The notes under the pieces were generated by a model, which was given only the letters and a program-made list of their open reading frames with translations, was not told the origin of the DNA and did no database searches. The translations under genes were made by a program, and so were the position numbers. Of a stretch of 53,020 nucleotides of DNA, positions 34,658 to 46,752 are shown one piece after another. Position 1 is the first letter of the stretch. Every line of letters starts with the position of its first letter. The stretch comes from Phytophthora quininea (Eukaryota; Oomycota; Peronosporomycetes; Peronosporales; Peronosporaceae), in contig JAAVTG010000389.1 of NCBI GenBank assembly GCA_011947345.1, positions 1 to 53,020 on the forward strand. The letters run 5' to 3'.

Positions 34658-37600
34658 GGACACAGGGGAGGGTCTGGTGCTTGGAAACTACGCAGACTTC
34701 GGTCGGTTGCGAGGCGAATGGCGGAATGGCCCTGGATTGCCTGCTCGCGTCGCTTTGGCGTCCACGTAAAACTCGAAAAAGGGGCCAGCAAAAACGGCGG
34801 CATGCACAAGGACTGGACCTGCCTCGCACTCAACCACCACTCCCAGCAGCAAGGGACCAATGAGTCAACGCGGATTGTGTCCTACAGCTCCCTCCCAGGC
34901 TATGTGAGAGCTGCTTGGACGTGCAGAGCGAGGGCTCGACTTGAGTCGCATTGTATTTCCTGCTGACCAACATCTGCGTTGGGGAGAGCGAAGACGACGC
35001 TGCTGTGGGTCTCCAAGGGGATCTAGGAAAGCGCCAACGTCTTTCTCATTCTTCGACAGCCCAAGAGTGAGTTGCCCGTCGCCGAAGCACGGTCTCGGAT
35101 GGCCAGCATCAAGCCATCTGCATCGCGTGCTGTCTGTGCCTGTGAGACTACAATCCCCTCTCTCCGCCGCGAGAAGCGCTCCCAGTTTCCTCGTCCCTGT
35201 CGCGGCTAATGTGCTTCCTGGCTCAAGAGGACCGCGGCCCATCTGTGGACCTTTGGTGGACGGTGCGTAACTGTTGCTACCAGCACATTTATGAGCTGCG
35301 CTGCGGAATTCGATGGTGTTCCGAGCGGGGGCCTGCATCGAGCAAGGTCTCGTGACCTCGTCGTGGTGCTGGCAGTTGCTAGGGGTGAAGTGCAGTTGGA
35401 GGAATTGTCTGTGCAGTGTCATGGTCCAAGCCAAGTTTGCGGCTGACCGATTTAAACTCGACAAGGGCGACGCAGGGGATTCTGCTGGACCACTGGCCAT
35501 CAAAAGAGCAATTCAAGGGCTGCATGCACAACGTGCAGTATCCACATGCAAAGAACCAACAACTTTGAAGGCGAGGATGAGGATAAGAGTCCAGTAGCTG
35601 CTACTGCAAAGAACTCGCTGCAGCTGTAACAATATGCGCTCTCGGTTCGACGCTTTTTCGCAATGAAAGCAGCGATTCTTCGGCCGCCATCGGATTGCAG
35701 AGACTGAGAGAGTCTGAGATGTGGCTTGCCACCGTTTCCTGCTGCTCAAGAATGACTGGCAGAGCTAGAAGATTTTTTCAAGCACCGAAAAACGCAGTAG
35801 CACTGGAGCGCGGTCTATGGAGATCACGAGATCAAGAAAAGACCAAGTTGCTATCGTGCCGGAAACGAGGTCTGGTGGCTGCTACGATATCGACGATACT
35901 GACAACACAAAGCCGACATGTTCGACTAATTGGAGAGGCTGTCCACGTTGCTTGTGGAGAGAAACCATGGACAGGCCGCGCGCCCATGTGAGTCATCAGA
36001 AATTCCAGTTACGATTTGGATTTGGCAACAGATTCGTTGCCAAGTGTGTCTTGGATAAAACCTGACACAGGCAAGCAACGTCAAAACACCACAAGAAGAA
36101 GGAGCAAATTTTGAATCGCGGCAATTATTTCTCTAGCGGCATAAATCTCGTGAAAACCTTGACATCAACATGCTGTTTCCGGAGCATGTGCCCTGATAGC
36201 GCCCCAAGCTGTCCTTTTGAGTCTAGCGAACCTTGTGCAAGCCCAAAACAAAGTAAGGACACGGTTTCAAAACTGGGTCATGGTTTTTGCTGTGGCATGT
36301 TGCAAATTCCTCAAGAACCATCCAACTGCCAGCTTTGACACAACTGAGCATCTTGGTCGCTCGAATAGCAGTGAACCTCCGACCTCGAGCCACAAGTTCT
36401 CCCACAAGCTTTGTCCAGCAAGCAACCGCGACTGTAAAACCAAGCTGCGCATCTAAAAATCGAAGATGAATTGATTCTTGTTGAACTCACTGACACTGCT
36501 GTGGCGGCCTCCACAAATTGGCAGTCCTCACCACGTTCTTGCTCGGCCCAAGCTTTGGTCTTAGCTCGCCACTTCTTCAAGTACACATCGCTTACATCGA
36601 TGTGGGAACACGTGTACAAACCCTGGCGTCGGGCGTTCAGAACTCGATTGACTTGGCGGCTTCTGCTCTTCCCCACAGCACAAGACCTGCGAGCAAGTTG
36701 GCGTGAAAATCACAAAGTACTCCTTCTGTGAAGAGTACACACGGCAATCATCTTCCATGCAACGTGGAGACTGCGAAATGACATTCTCTTCAGGAGGCCC
36801 CAACCGAAACGCCAAGCGTTCCAGGGATGATGTGCTCCTTCAAAAGGCACTGCCAATTCATCTACCAACAAGCAGCCGAACTCCATTTCGACGAATCGGC
36901 AATACTGTCGATAACACGTCAATTGGGCTTCGAACAGCCAAAAGACACTGATGCTATCGCTCTAGAGCAACACACCATTTGGATTCCTCAACGATAAATC
37001 TGATGCTACGAGATAAAGCAGCTTAGACGAGAAATCCGTTAAATTGTTAATCAACTCATTTTAACTAACTTGGTCTTGGCTCGCCACATGCAAATGCCCC
37101 CAACATAGTCTTCCCACTTGTCTCTCCCGCTTTGTTGAGAGCAAACTTGTATCGTCTTCACAGCAAAATACCATCATGCGGCACGATTTTCCGTAGCAAA
37201 CTGTCGAGTATGTCTGCTGCAGTAGCCGAGCTTGCTGTCGAGAGGTTTACAGAAGATTTAACCCTGCAGCAGTACTTTACCCTTCAGATTCCTCCCTGGT
37301 GGCACTAATTCCACGCGGTGATGCAGCACAACGCTAACCGTACTGGTTGCTAGTAGCTCTTGTAAAGCAATATTTCCCATTGAAACCATTCCCTGCTGGC
37401 ACCATACCAACAGAAGCCTATGCGTTGAAATAGCACAGCGCTGACAGTGCTGGTCGCCATAGAAGTTCCTGCAGAGGCTCTCAAATCGATGGTAGTGTGT
37501 CATTTGACTGCTGTCTTAAGAAAGCCTTGTATAGCTGCTTTTGCTGATCGCTTAAGACACTGTACACGACAGAGAGAGAGGCCCAAATGAATAGGAGAAC

Positions 37601-38848
37601 GTTAGCAGTTCGTGGGCTAGCGTGCTGACATTTCCGTCTTACCTAGGGAGGGGGAGCTTCGCTTCATGAGCTCAGAACCAAAAAAATGGTCTGTACTGAA
37701 TGGACAAAAATTGCTCCCAAAATCAATTTTAGGCAGTACCAAATCCTCCACGGTTTGCCAAGCTGCTTGGCTTGCGAGCGTAATGTCCTTGCAGGCTCCT
37801 CGGCCCCGCCGCCTGCCGCCACGACAGCGCCTGGGTTCGTGAATCACTCATCATGCGTGATCGTTACCACTTAAACTGTTACCCTCCTGTCTATTCATTA
37901 CAGCGATTTAGTCTACACTCGTTTATGAGTTGGTGGCGCTGCTTTCAGAGTGGAATGGACCCCTTCTCAGGGTGTCGAGCACTGGGCGAGAGGATAACGT
38001 GTGGGTTTTCTCGGAAGGCCCGTGGGGTTTGGGTACCAACAACTAGAGCACTGGGATCGCAGTGACGCTGCTGCTACAGGCGTGTTGAAGCACTTCCTCG
38101 TATTGGAGCCGGAAGTTTTGGATGGAATGCTACGCGAAATGACGTCGATGTACAAAACAAGCTACTCTCGACGCAATCTCTGCATTTTGTGGAGAAGAAA
38201 TGAGAACTGTGGTAGCATGAGCAACAAGCATCTGCAAGAGAAAACTTGGGATCGCTAAAGCGGGTCCAGTGAATAAAATTGGAGGTGATTGGTGTGCGAT
38301 GTCGAGCCAAGTCAGCCGGAGATGTTGTGGCATTAATGTCGTATTGTTGGCCTTCTCGGGCTCCAGCATTTCGGTTGTTTATCTCCGAACTAAGGATGAA
38401 GCTTGTACTGGGCGGGCGCATTCGTGTTTTCCGAGACCTATCTAGCCGCATGTCGTATCTGGAGATTGCACGGAAAGATTGCTATCCGGAGACTTGAGCA
38501 ACAAACGAACGCCGTGGCCAGATCATCACTTTCAAGGAACACAAGAAGAGGCAAATCCTGCAGCAGCAGTTGTGGATGGACTTGAATTTCGGTCTCGTCA
38601 AGGCAAGGGCTTGAGCTCACAGTGACGGTCGGAGGCATCTCTCGTGTCCTTGTCGCCAAGGGCTCATGTAAACGTGTATGATGACGTACTTCAACTTGGT
38701 CCATACAAAACGCAAGTATATTCCACGGGGCAAGATCCACCGAGATGTGCAACCTCCACGTGCGTTGGTAAAGCTCCCAAGGCCTCTCATTCCCCAACTT
38801 GCAGTCACTTGCACACCCGAAACCTCCTACACATCGAATCGCTTCATC
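34658..38848. other. Gene-poor stretch of 4.2 kb
   Basis: No supported gene. Minus-strand pieces around 36311-36815 read like protein (DVYLKKWRAKTKAWAEQERG, KEYFVIFTPTCSQVLCCGEE) in two frames and may be a decayed ORF, family unknown. At about 37285-37480 two imperfect copies of a roughly 90 bp block lie in tandem (each with GGTGGCAC/GCTGGCAC and GCACA-CGCT motifs). A 212-codon minus-strand ORF at 34865-35503 has composition unlike a protein and no domain. Confidence 0.5.
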
Positions 38849-39978
38849 ATGACCAGCCCACTGATCGACTATAAGCTCTTCACGCCGCTGGAATTGGCCC
38901 CGGGGCTCACCTTGAAGAACCGCATCGTCTACGGGCCTACCACCCGTGCGAGGGCGGACCCCAACACCCACGTGCCCTTGCAGCGCAATATGGTCTACTA
39001 TGAGAACCGTGCGGGCGCAGGACTTATCGTGTCAGAAGGATGCGCCATCTCCCAGCAAGGCTTCGGGTGGTATGGAGCTCCAGCACTCTACACCGACGAC
39101 CAGGAGAAGGCGTGGAAGCAGCTCGTGGACCGAGTGCACGCCAAGGACGGCAAGATCTTTCTGCAGCTCTGGCACATGGGGCGTCAGTCGCACCCTTCGT
39201 TCCAGCCAGACCATCAGGTCGTGTCGTCGTCGGCCACTCAATGGGAGAACAGCCGCACTCGAGACGCCAACGGAGAGCACGCGAGTTTTGAAAAGGCCCG
39301 TGCTTTGAAGACGGAAGAGATCCCTGGGGTTGTCGACATGTACCGCCAGTGTGCAATCCGTGCCAAGCGCGCAGGTTTCGATGGTGTCGAAGTGCATGGC
39401 GCCAATGGATATCTACCGGATCAATTCCTGCAATCCTGCACGAACCAACGCACGGACAAGTACGGCGGCTCGTTCGAAAACCGCTATCGATTCCTCGGTG
39501 AGGTCGTCGAAGCTCTTAAGACGGTGTATCCAGCAAACCGAATTGCGGTGAGACTGTCCCCCAATGGCCAATACGGAGGCATGGGCAGTGCGGACAATGC
39601 CGAGATGTTCGTGTACGCGTTCCAGCGTCTGTCGGAGCACGGTTTGGCTTATTTGGCCATGCTGGATGGCTTCGGCTTCGGCTACATGACGCAAGGTCGC
39701 TTGTTGACAGCATTCGACGCCAAGATGGCGTTCAAGGGGAACGTTATGGCGAACAACAGTTATGCACGTGGCACGGCCGAGGGGTCATTCGCAGTGGAGC
39801 TGCCGACTTCGTTGGGTTTGCGAGACTCTACATCCCCAACCCAGACTTGGCCGAGCGCTTCCAAAACGACTGGCCTCTGAATCCTCTAGTCGCTCATGAA
39901 TTCCTCTGGGATGCTTCCAAGGGCGACGAAGGTTACAACACGTTCACGAAATTCCAGCCTGCTAATGGAAAATTATAG
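38849..39978 (+). CDS. Old-yellow-enzyme family ene-reductase, copy A (376 aa with one -1 shift)
   Basis: FMN-dependent NAD(P)H:flavin oxidoreductase of the OYE / 12-oxophytodienoate reductase type, which reduces activated C=C bonds of enals, enones and oxylipin-like substrates in the cytosol. It starts MTSPLIDYKLFTPLEL. Landmarks: NRIVYGPTTRARAD (FMN contact), FLQLWHMGRQSHP, VEVHGANGYLPDQF (His/Asn substrate-binding pair, as in yeast OYE), and NQRTDKYGGSFENRYRF, the family signature. At about 39781 the frame must step back one base at GAG-GGG-TCA for the protein to continue with IRSGAADFVGFARLYIPNPD and end at 39978; otherwise it stops at 39880 with a tail unlike the family. With the shift, the length matches copies B and C exactly. 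An upstream in-frame extension to 38678 exists but lacks similarity to the other copies. Confidence 0.88.
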
Positions 39979-40123
39979 AAACTCTGCTGGTTTGTCGGTT
40001 GTGAAGCTGCGGAGGGCGCCGAAAACACAATGAAGAAAACAAGTAAATGTTGAGTGGTGTGGCAAAATTTCTTAAAAACAAGTACTTGCTGTGCTCGTAA
40101 ATTTGTTGATCGCCACCACCGGT

Positions 40124-41871
40124 GCTACAAAACCGCGATTGTTCGCAGTCTCCAGCGTCAATTCTCGTGCTAGTAGCGTAGTTTGTATAGCAGCCAGCGC
40201 TCGTGAGAAATGAGGGTCTGGGATATACCGGGGTGGGAAAACATGTCGATGCTCGTTGGAGATAGCAGAGTGTTGGGGAAATCCATCGCCGTAGTCATTT
40301 CTCGGCCTAGAAAACTACCTCGTGTCGTCCACCCTGCGCTTCAGGGGACGGAGTTCTCAATGCACAACAAAATGATCCGGATCGATTCCGCCGTATTGAC
40401 CAAGGGATCCGCTCGCCAGTCTGAATCGATTTCATTCATAGCGTGGTAATTGCTACTCGATGCTGTCTTGCTCCAGTTAGCTCCGAGCGCCATAGGCTTC
40501 CTTTCTTTTAGCTTTTTGTTCCCTTTGGTGTAGTGGTGATGGTTGATGCAGCGTACTTGTCACTGATCAATTGATTTCACCTACGCCCCGTTCGCGATGG
40601 CCTGGTGGCGCTGGAAGGTGTTGTAGCCCTCCTCGCCCTTGAACGGGTTCCAGAGCACTTCACGGTTTGGCAGAGGGTTCAAAGGCCAGTCGTTCTGGAA
40701 GCGCTCGGCCAGGTCTGGGTTGGGGATGTAGAGCCTCGAAAAGCCGACAAAGTCGGCTGCCCCGCTGCGAATGACCCTCGGCCGTGTCGCGGACGTAGCT
40801 GTTGTTGGCCAGAACGGCTCCCTTGAAGAACTTCTTGGCGTCGAAGCAGGACAGCGTTCTGCTCTTGGTCGAGTAGCCGAAGCCGAGGCCATCCAGCATG
40901 GCCAAGTAGACCAAACCGAGCTCCGACAGACGCTCGAACACGTATGTGAACATCTCGGCATTGTCGGGGCTACCCATGGCTCCGTACTGGCCGTTCGGAG
41001 AGAGACGCACCGCAATTCGATTCGCCGGATAGACCGTCATGAGGGCGTCCAGAATCTCGCCGAGGAACCGGTAGCGATTCTCGAATGAGCCGCCGTATTT
41101 GTCGGTGCGGTGGTTCGTGCACGACTGCAGGAACTGGTCCACCAGGTAGCCGTTGGCACCGTGCACTTCCACGCCATCGAACCCAGCAGCTTTGGCTCTC
41201 TCGGCGCACTCGCGGTACATGTCGACGACGGCCGGGATCTCATCGGTGTTCAATGCACGAGCCTTCTCGTAACTCGTGTGCTCCCCGTTGGCGTTGCGGG
41301 TGCGGCTGTTCTCCCACTTGGTCGCGGACGCCGAGACGACCTGGTTGTCGGGGTGGAAAGACGGGTGCGACTGACGTCCCATGTGCCAGAGCTGCAGGAA
41401 GATCTTGCCGTCTTTGGCGTGGACCGCGTCGACGATCTTCCGCCAGCCTTCCTGCTGCTCGTCCGTGTAGAGTCCCGGAGACCCGTACCAGCCGAAGCCT
41501 TGCTCGGAGACGGCGCAGGCTTCGGCGATGATGAGGCCGGCGCCGGCACGCGCTTCGTAGTAGACGACACTGCGCTGTAGTGGCGCATGGGTCTTGGGAT
41601 CCGCTCGAGCGCGCGTGGTGGGCCCGTAAACGATGCGGTTCTTGAGTTGGAGGTCCTTGGCCAGGTCGAGCGGAGTGAAGAGCTTGTAGTCAGCGAGGGA
41701 GGTGTCCATGGCGGAGATTGTCGAGGAGGTTGGGAGTTGGGGTGTGCAGACGGCTGCAAAATGGAGAATGAGACGCTGTGGTGGGCAGGATTCCTGCTCT
41801 TCAGCTTTCGGCGACGAACTGTTGAGGGAATGGGCGATATCGATATCGTCGTGCAATACGCTTGGTATTTG
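40124..41871 (+). repeat. Second inverted repeat, left arm (1.75 kb)
   Basis: Reverse complement of 42104-43852 (position sums 83975-83976). The outer boundary is GCTACAAAACCGCG on both sides; the inner boundary is GGTATTTG. Only a handful of differences are visible, including the G run in the OYE gene and one base near 41860. Confidence 0.97.
40581..41709 (-). CDS. Old-yellow-enzyme family ene-reductase, copy B
   Basis: Same enzyme class as copy A, start MDTSLADYKLFTPLDLAKDL. All landmarks are present: YGPTTRARAD, FLQLWHMGRQSHP, VEVHGANGYLVDQF, HRTDKYGGSFENRYRF. The C-terminus is DFVGFSRLYIPNPDLAERF... to the stop at 40581, reached only by a frame change at about 40785. Here the G run after GA has three G where copy C has four, so the shift is of two bases where the other copies need one. 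It is the mirror twin of copy C and is divergently transcribed from it; start codons are 556 bp apart. Near-identity over 376 codons suggests a very recent duplication or ongoing gene conversion. Confidence 0.87.
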
Positions 41872-42265
41872 TAGTGGCATGCAAATGCTCCCTTGATTGC
41901 AACGACACGGTGGCAAATGTCAAGGCAACAACAACGAGAGCAAGGGTCTTGCATCGCTACGCCATTGCGTGACTTGTCAGCAGAGGTCTCGACAGCTTGC
42001 TGGTACTTGAGATACATCGGTCCAAGCACCACGGTGTCGTTGCAATCAAAGCAGCGCGTAATCACCCCCCAAAAAAAAAAAAATAACTTCAACTTGGACC
42101 CTTCAAATACCAAGTGTATTGCACGACGATATCGATATCGCCCATTCCCTCAACAGTTCGTCGCCGAAAGCTGAAGAGCAGGAATCCTGCCCACCACAGG
42201 GTCTCATTCTCCATTTTGCAGCCGTCTGCACACCCCAACTCCCAACCTCCTCGACAATCTCCGCC
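41710..42265. promoter_or_regulatory. Shared divergent promoter region of OYE copies B and C
   Basis: The two start codons face away from each other across 556 bp. The outer parts are mirrored (about 160 bp on each side), so the core promoters are the same sequence twice. The centre (41872-42103, 232 bp) is unique and carries a C6-A13 tract at about 42065-42083. A near-palindromic GATATCGATATC occurs at about 41837-41848 and again in the mirror at about 42127-42138. I cannot name a factor for it. Confidence 0.6.
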
Positions 42266-43852
42266 ATGGACACCTCCCTCGCTGACTACAAGCTCTTCAC
42301 TCCGCTCGACCTGGCCAAGGACCTCCAACTCAAGAACCGCATCGTTTACGGGCCCACCACGCGCGCTCGAGCGGATCCCAAGACCCATGCGCCACTACAG
42401 CGCAGTGTCGTCTACTACGAAGCGCGTGCCGGCGCCGGCCTCATCATCGCCGAAGCCTGCGCCGTCTCCGAGCAAGGCTTCGGCTGGTACGGGTCTCCGG
42501 GACTCTACACGGACGAGCAGCAGGAAGGCTGGCGGAAGATCGTCGACGCGGTCCACGCCAAAGACGGCAAGATCTTCCTGCAGCTCTGGCACATGGGACG
42601 TCAGTCGCACCCGTCTTTCCACCCCGACAACCAGGTCGTCTCGGCGTCCGCGACCAAGTGGGAGAACAGCCGCACCCGCAACGCCAACGGGGAGCACACG
42701 AGTTACGAGAAGGCTCGTGCATTGAACACCGATGAGATCCCGGCCGTCGTCGACATGTACCGCGAGTGCGCCGAGAGAGCCAAAGCTGCTGGGTTCGATG
42801 GCGTGGAAGTGCACGGTGCCAACGGCTACCTGGTGGACCAGTTCCTGCAGTCGTGCACGAACCACCGCACCGACAAATACGGCGGCTCATTCGAGAATCG
42901 CTACCGGTTCCTCGGCGAGATTCTGGACGCCCTCATGACGGTCTATCCGGCGAATCGAATTGCGGTGCGTCTCTCTCCGAACGGCCAGTACGGAGCCATG
43001 GGTAGCCCCGACAATGCCGAGATGTTCACATACGTGTTCGAGCGTCTGTCGGAGCTCGGTTTGGTCTACTTGGCCATGCTGGATGGCCTCGGCTTCGGCT
43101 ACTCGACCAAGAGCAGAACGCTGTCCTGCTTCGACGCCAAGAAGTTCTTCAAGGGAGCCGTTCTGGCCAACAACAGCTACGTCCGCGACACGGCCGAGGG
43201 GTCATTCGCAGCGGCGCAGCCGACTTTGTCGGCTTTTCGAGGCTCTACATCACCAACCCAGACCTGGCCGAGCGCTTCCAGAACGACTGGCCTTTGAACC
43301 CTCTGCCAAACCGTGAAGTGCTCTGGAACCCGTTCAAGGGCGAGGAGGGCTACAACACCTTCCAGCGCCACCAGGCCATCGCGAACGGGGCGTAGGTGAA
43401 ATCAATTGATCAGTGACAAGTACGCTGCATCAACCATCACCACTACACCAAAGGGAACAAAAAGCTAAAAGAAAGGAAGCCTATGGCGCTCGGAGCTAAC
43501 TGGAGCAAGACAGCATCGAGTAGCAATTACCACGCTATGAATGAAATCGATTCAGACTGGCGAGCGGATCCCTTGGTCAATACGGCGGAATCGATCCGGA
43601 TCATTTTGTTGTGCATTGAGAACTCCGTCCCCTGAAGCGCAGGGTGGACGACACGAGGTAGTTTTCTAGGCCGAGAAATGACTACGGCGATGGATTTCCC
43701 CAACACTCTGCTATCTCCAACGAGCATCGACATGTTTTCCCACCCCGGTATATCCCAGACCCTCATTTCTCACGAGCGCTGGCTGCTATACAAACTACGC
43801 TACTAGCACGAGAATTGACGCTGGAGACTGCGAACAATCGCGGTTTTGTAGC
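42104..43852 (-). repeat. Second inverted repeat, right arm (1.75 kb)
   Basis: Mirror of 40124-41871. It includes OYE copy C, its promoter-proximal leader and about 450 bp of 3' flank. Confidence 0.97.
42266..43395 (+). CDS. Old-yellow-enzyme family ene-reductase, copy C
   Basis: Mirror twin of copy B with the same start and motifs. The -1 step at about 43199 (GAG-GGG-TCA) is the same as in copies A and D. Continuing in that frame gives the family C-terminus and a stop at 43395, total 376 aa; the unshifted frame ends at 43297 with a tail of Ser/Thr/Pro-rich sequence. One difference from copy B is IPNPD versus ITNPD. Function as for copy A; the four copies probably differ in substrate or expression, which the sequence cannot show. 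Confidence 0.87.
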
Positions 43853-43864
43853 TTCGATTCGACT

Positions 43865-44477
43865 TGGCCAGTAACAAACTTTCGGGACAAATACATTTAG
43901 CGGCTTGGAATTTCGTGAAAGCTCATCGCGCCACTCATTCTTGGTTGCATCAAGCTCAAAATTCGAACTCATTGCAGCCACGACCTGAGGTAGCTGACGA
44001 ATTATGTCGCGGCAACTGCAAAAGAATTTTCGATCAACAACAAATGGATGGTGCAGAAAGGAATTCCCTTCGTGGCTAGAAAAATATCCGCCTCCTGGTT
44101 GTATTTGAAATCCGAGCCCCATACAAGCAAACAGCGACAACATCGGCGATGAACCCCAACGTGACGCCAACGTTTTCTCGACTTTGGCCTGTGAGGCCCA
44201 GCACGCCGATAATCGCGTAGACAGTGACAATGCTCAAAAAGATCCCCACCAGCGCGATCTTGCATTGCAAGGTGAGCGATAGTTCCGTTCGCCAAACCAA
44301 CACACGTCGACCACTTGCTGCGGCGATCTGTGTGACGTTATCATACACTTCAACTTGAGCCCTACAAATTTCAAGTTCTCTGCGTGACGCTCGCCAAGAC
44401 AAGCTGTTCGATGCAATCACGGCAGCGTGTTGCAGCCACTGAAGACACTGTAGAATGAATTTCTGAAAGAGGTTCAA
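43865..44477 (-). pseudogene. SWEET-like sugar transporter relic
   Basis: Two membrane segments are readable: KIALVGIFLSIVTVYAIIGV and NVGVTLGFIADVVAVCLYGA, linked by LGLTGQSRE. The spacing and the GFIADVVAVCLYGA phrase resemble the MtN3/SWEET half-repeat, and a third piece in the next frame (ATKGIPFCTIHLLL) fits the segment that follows. The frame breaks after LYGA, and the 3' end runs into the edge of the second inverted repeat at 43852. Only a fragment of a seven-helix protein is left. Family assignment is by eye and moderate. Confidence 0.45.
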
Positions 44478-44481
44478 CGCT

Positions 44482-46236
44482 CTAGTTAAAGCGGTATTTC
44501 TCTACTAGCCACGTGTTGATAAACTGGTTGGCGACAAACTCTCGTCCAGTGCGGCGGATTTTGGAGTACTTTGAAGCGAGGAACAGGACCACGTCAAAGT
44601 GGTCGTTGCTCGCAGCGCCCTCTATCGCCTTCGCCGACGAGCCTTCCGCTCGATTTCCGTACAGCCACTGGACAACGTCAAGAAGCCCCATCGTAGCTGC
44701 TTCATCCATTGCGTTAGTCGTGCATCTCTCGGCTCTGTTCTCGTGCAGCCACTCCATTATGGCCAAGTGCCCTCCTCTCGCTGCCCCATCCATCGCTGCA
44801 GTAGAGCACCCGACCGATGCATTCTCATGGAGCCACTTAACCATCTCAAAATGGCCGTTTGCCGCCGCGAAGTCCATCGCATCTGTGGTTGGCTCTGTCC
44901 AGTAATGAACTCGCAGCCACTGCATCACATCAACATGGCCACCGGCTGCAGCTAGCTGGATAGCTGCAGAAGTACAAGTCGGCAGATTTTTGAAGCTCGC
45001 GGACGACGGACTTCCACTCGACAAGCCGATACTATGGAGGAACTCGAGCACATGCAAATGCCCATTCGCAGCTGCTGCATCCATCGTCGTGTGCAAGTTC
45101 TTCCTACTGCCAAATTCTTCAAAGAGATCAACCACCGGGTCGTTTGCAAACTGCTCATAGAGCCACTGAACCACGTCCAAGTGTCCGTTGCTTACTGCTT
45201 CGTGCATCGTAACAGGAGTGCACCGAGCCCGACACTCGCTGTAAAGATATTGGACAATGTCCAAATGGCCATTACGAGCGGCCAGGTCGATGGCTCTGCT
45301 TGCCGAAGTCCAGCCGAGATTCTGTTGCTTTAGCCACTGGACCACTTTGAAATGACCATTCTCGGCAGCGCTGCAAAAGGCGTCTCCGTCCAGGAAGCCC
45401 AAGTCCTCATTCACTAGCATCTTCACGATCTCTAGGTGGCCATTTGCAGCTGCGGCTTTGAGCGCCGTTCGACCCCCGCAAAGAGTTTTTGGTCCAGAAG
45501 CCACTGCATCATTGCCACGTCACCTCCTTCGGCGGCGAAGTCGAGGCGCGGAGGTTGCCAGTTCTCCGCGACCAGTCTCATGACCGAGTCAAAGTCTCCG
45601 TGTCTCGCCAACTGGTCTATGATCTCCTGGTTGCTGTGCATGTAGAAGCTGCTGAAGACGTTCTTGTACATCCAGATGACCAGGTCTCCGTGGCCTTCAA
45701 TGGCAGCCGCCAACAGCGCGTTGCTTTCCCAGAATTTGACTTGGTGTGGCTTGTTGATCGGCATTCTAGCTCCAGGTCGAGTCAACTTCTTGTACTCGTT
45801 GTGAATGTCGAGCAAGAGCTCCAAAATGTCTCGCTGTCCTTGTTGAGCCGCTGCCTCCACGGCTTCAACAGGAGCGACACAACCAACGAAGTGGTCGAGA
45901 AGCCACCGTACATTGCTAAGATGACCCCTTTGCACGCCGCGATCGTGCCTTTGGCGAACTGGTCCTGGTAGTAGAACTGGTTGGTCCAGAGCAGTCGAGA
46001 CGGACACCACGTGTTGGTGGGTTGGTACCACGCGTCGATCGCTGTCTCGGGTGTCTTGCTGAGCTCCCAGATGCGCTGCAGCAAAGGAGTAGAGCCCATG
46101 GCACACGCTTTTGCCAATGGCAGCGTCGACGAGCAGTCCAAAAGGCGGAAAGTGTTCCCGTCACATGCGAGAGCTCGGCGATCCCAGGCTTGGACCGAGC
46201 CACCACCAGCACACTGGTCATCGGAGACAGAGCCAT
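44482..46236 (-). CDS. Ankyrin-repeat protein (three apparent one-base frameshifts)
   Basis: Starts MALSPMTSVLVVARSKPGIA at 46236, a leader with no repeat, then about 13-15 ankyrin-like repeats of the form AA-NGHLDVVQWLYE. The repeats run to the C-terminus (VANQFINTWLVEKYRFN). Such proteins act as protein-binding scaffolds; no catalytic domain is attached. Three joins are needed, each adding one base to a run: T at about 46142 (SAF into LDCSSTLPLAKAC), G at about 45926 (CKG into GHLSNVRWLLDHF) and G at about 45477 (LFAG into GRTALKAAAANGHL). No in-frame stop is otherwise present in 1.75 kb. This favours an intact gene with base-calling errors. Confidence 0.85.
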
Positions 46237-46752
46237 GACTCGACCACGTACTTGTGCCACAGTCGATTGTCAAATGACCAGCCCAGACCAACACGAAGCT
46301 GAGGTTGTCGCCCCGTCGTGCGCCAAGTGTGACATGGCGACAGGTGGTTGCTTGCACGAGGGGCGGCAGTGCCGCAGAGATTCACTTGCGCTTCCAGGAG
46401 CTAGCGGAGCGCGTGGCGTCCATCTTGGGACCGAGTCTTGCATCATGGCCGTGAATTGAAGACTCTGAGGGGCGCTCGAGTCGCGTCCGCTTCCGTTGAG
46501 CATCAAGTCAAGACGTCGATGCCGTCCGAGGGTGGCAGGCAGCGCTGTTGCTTGCTGATGTGTCGCCTGCTGGGGTTCGTCACGGCGCGGGATTTAACGG
46601 AGCATTGGTGGTCGTGTTGGCGGTCAGCAACCAAGCAAGGGAAGACTGAGACCGAGACATTTGCTGCGAGCTCACAACGCAGACAGTCGAGGCTTCTTGT
46701 GCTGAGACCGTGGTGGATGTGTGCGTGTGGCTTTGCAGCTGTCGAGACGAGG
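46237..46752. other. Intergenic between the GPCR and ankyrin genes
   Basis: About 0.5 kb with only overlapping short ORFs that look like chance. It should hold the 3' end of the GPCR transcript and the promoter of the ankyrin gene. Confidence 0.5.

Noticed and set aside
34865..35503. 212-codon minus-strand ORF as a gene
   Set aside because: Its composition (many Arg, Ser, Pro, His) and lack of any structured pattern look like a chance open frame, and it overlaps equally long plus-strand frames.
38678..38848. N-terminal extension of OYE copy A as a targeting peptide
   Set aside because: The other three copies begin at the equivalent of 38849, and the extension has no conserved or signal-like features.
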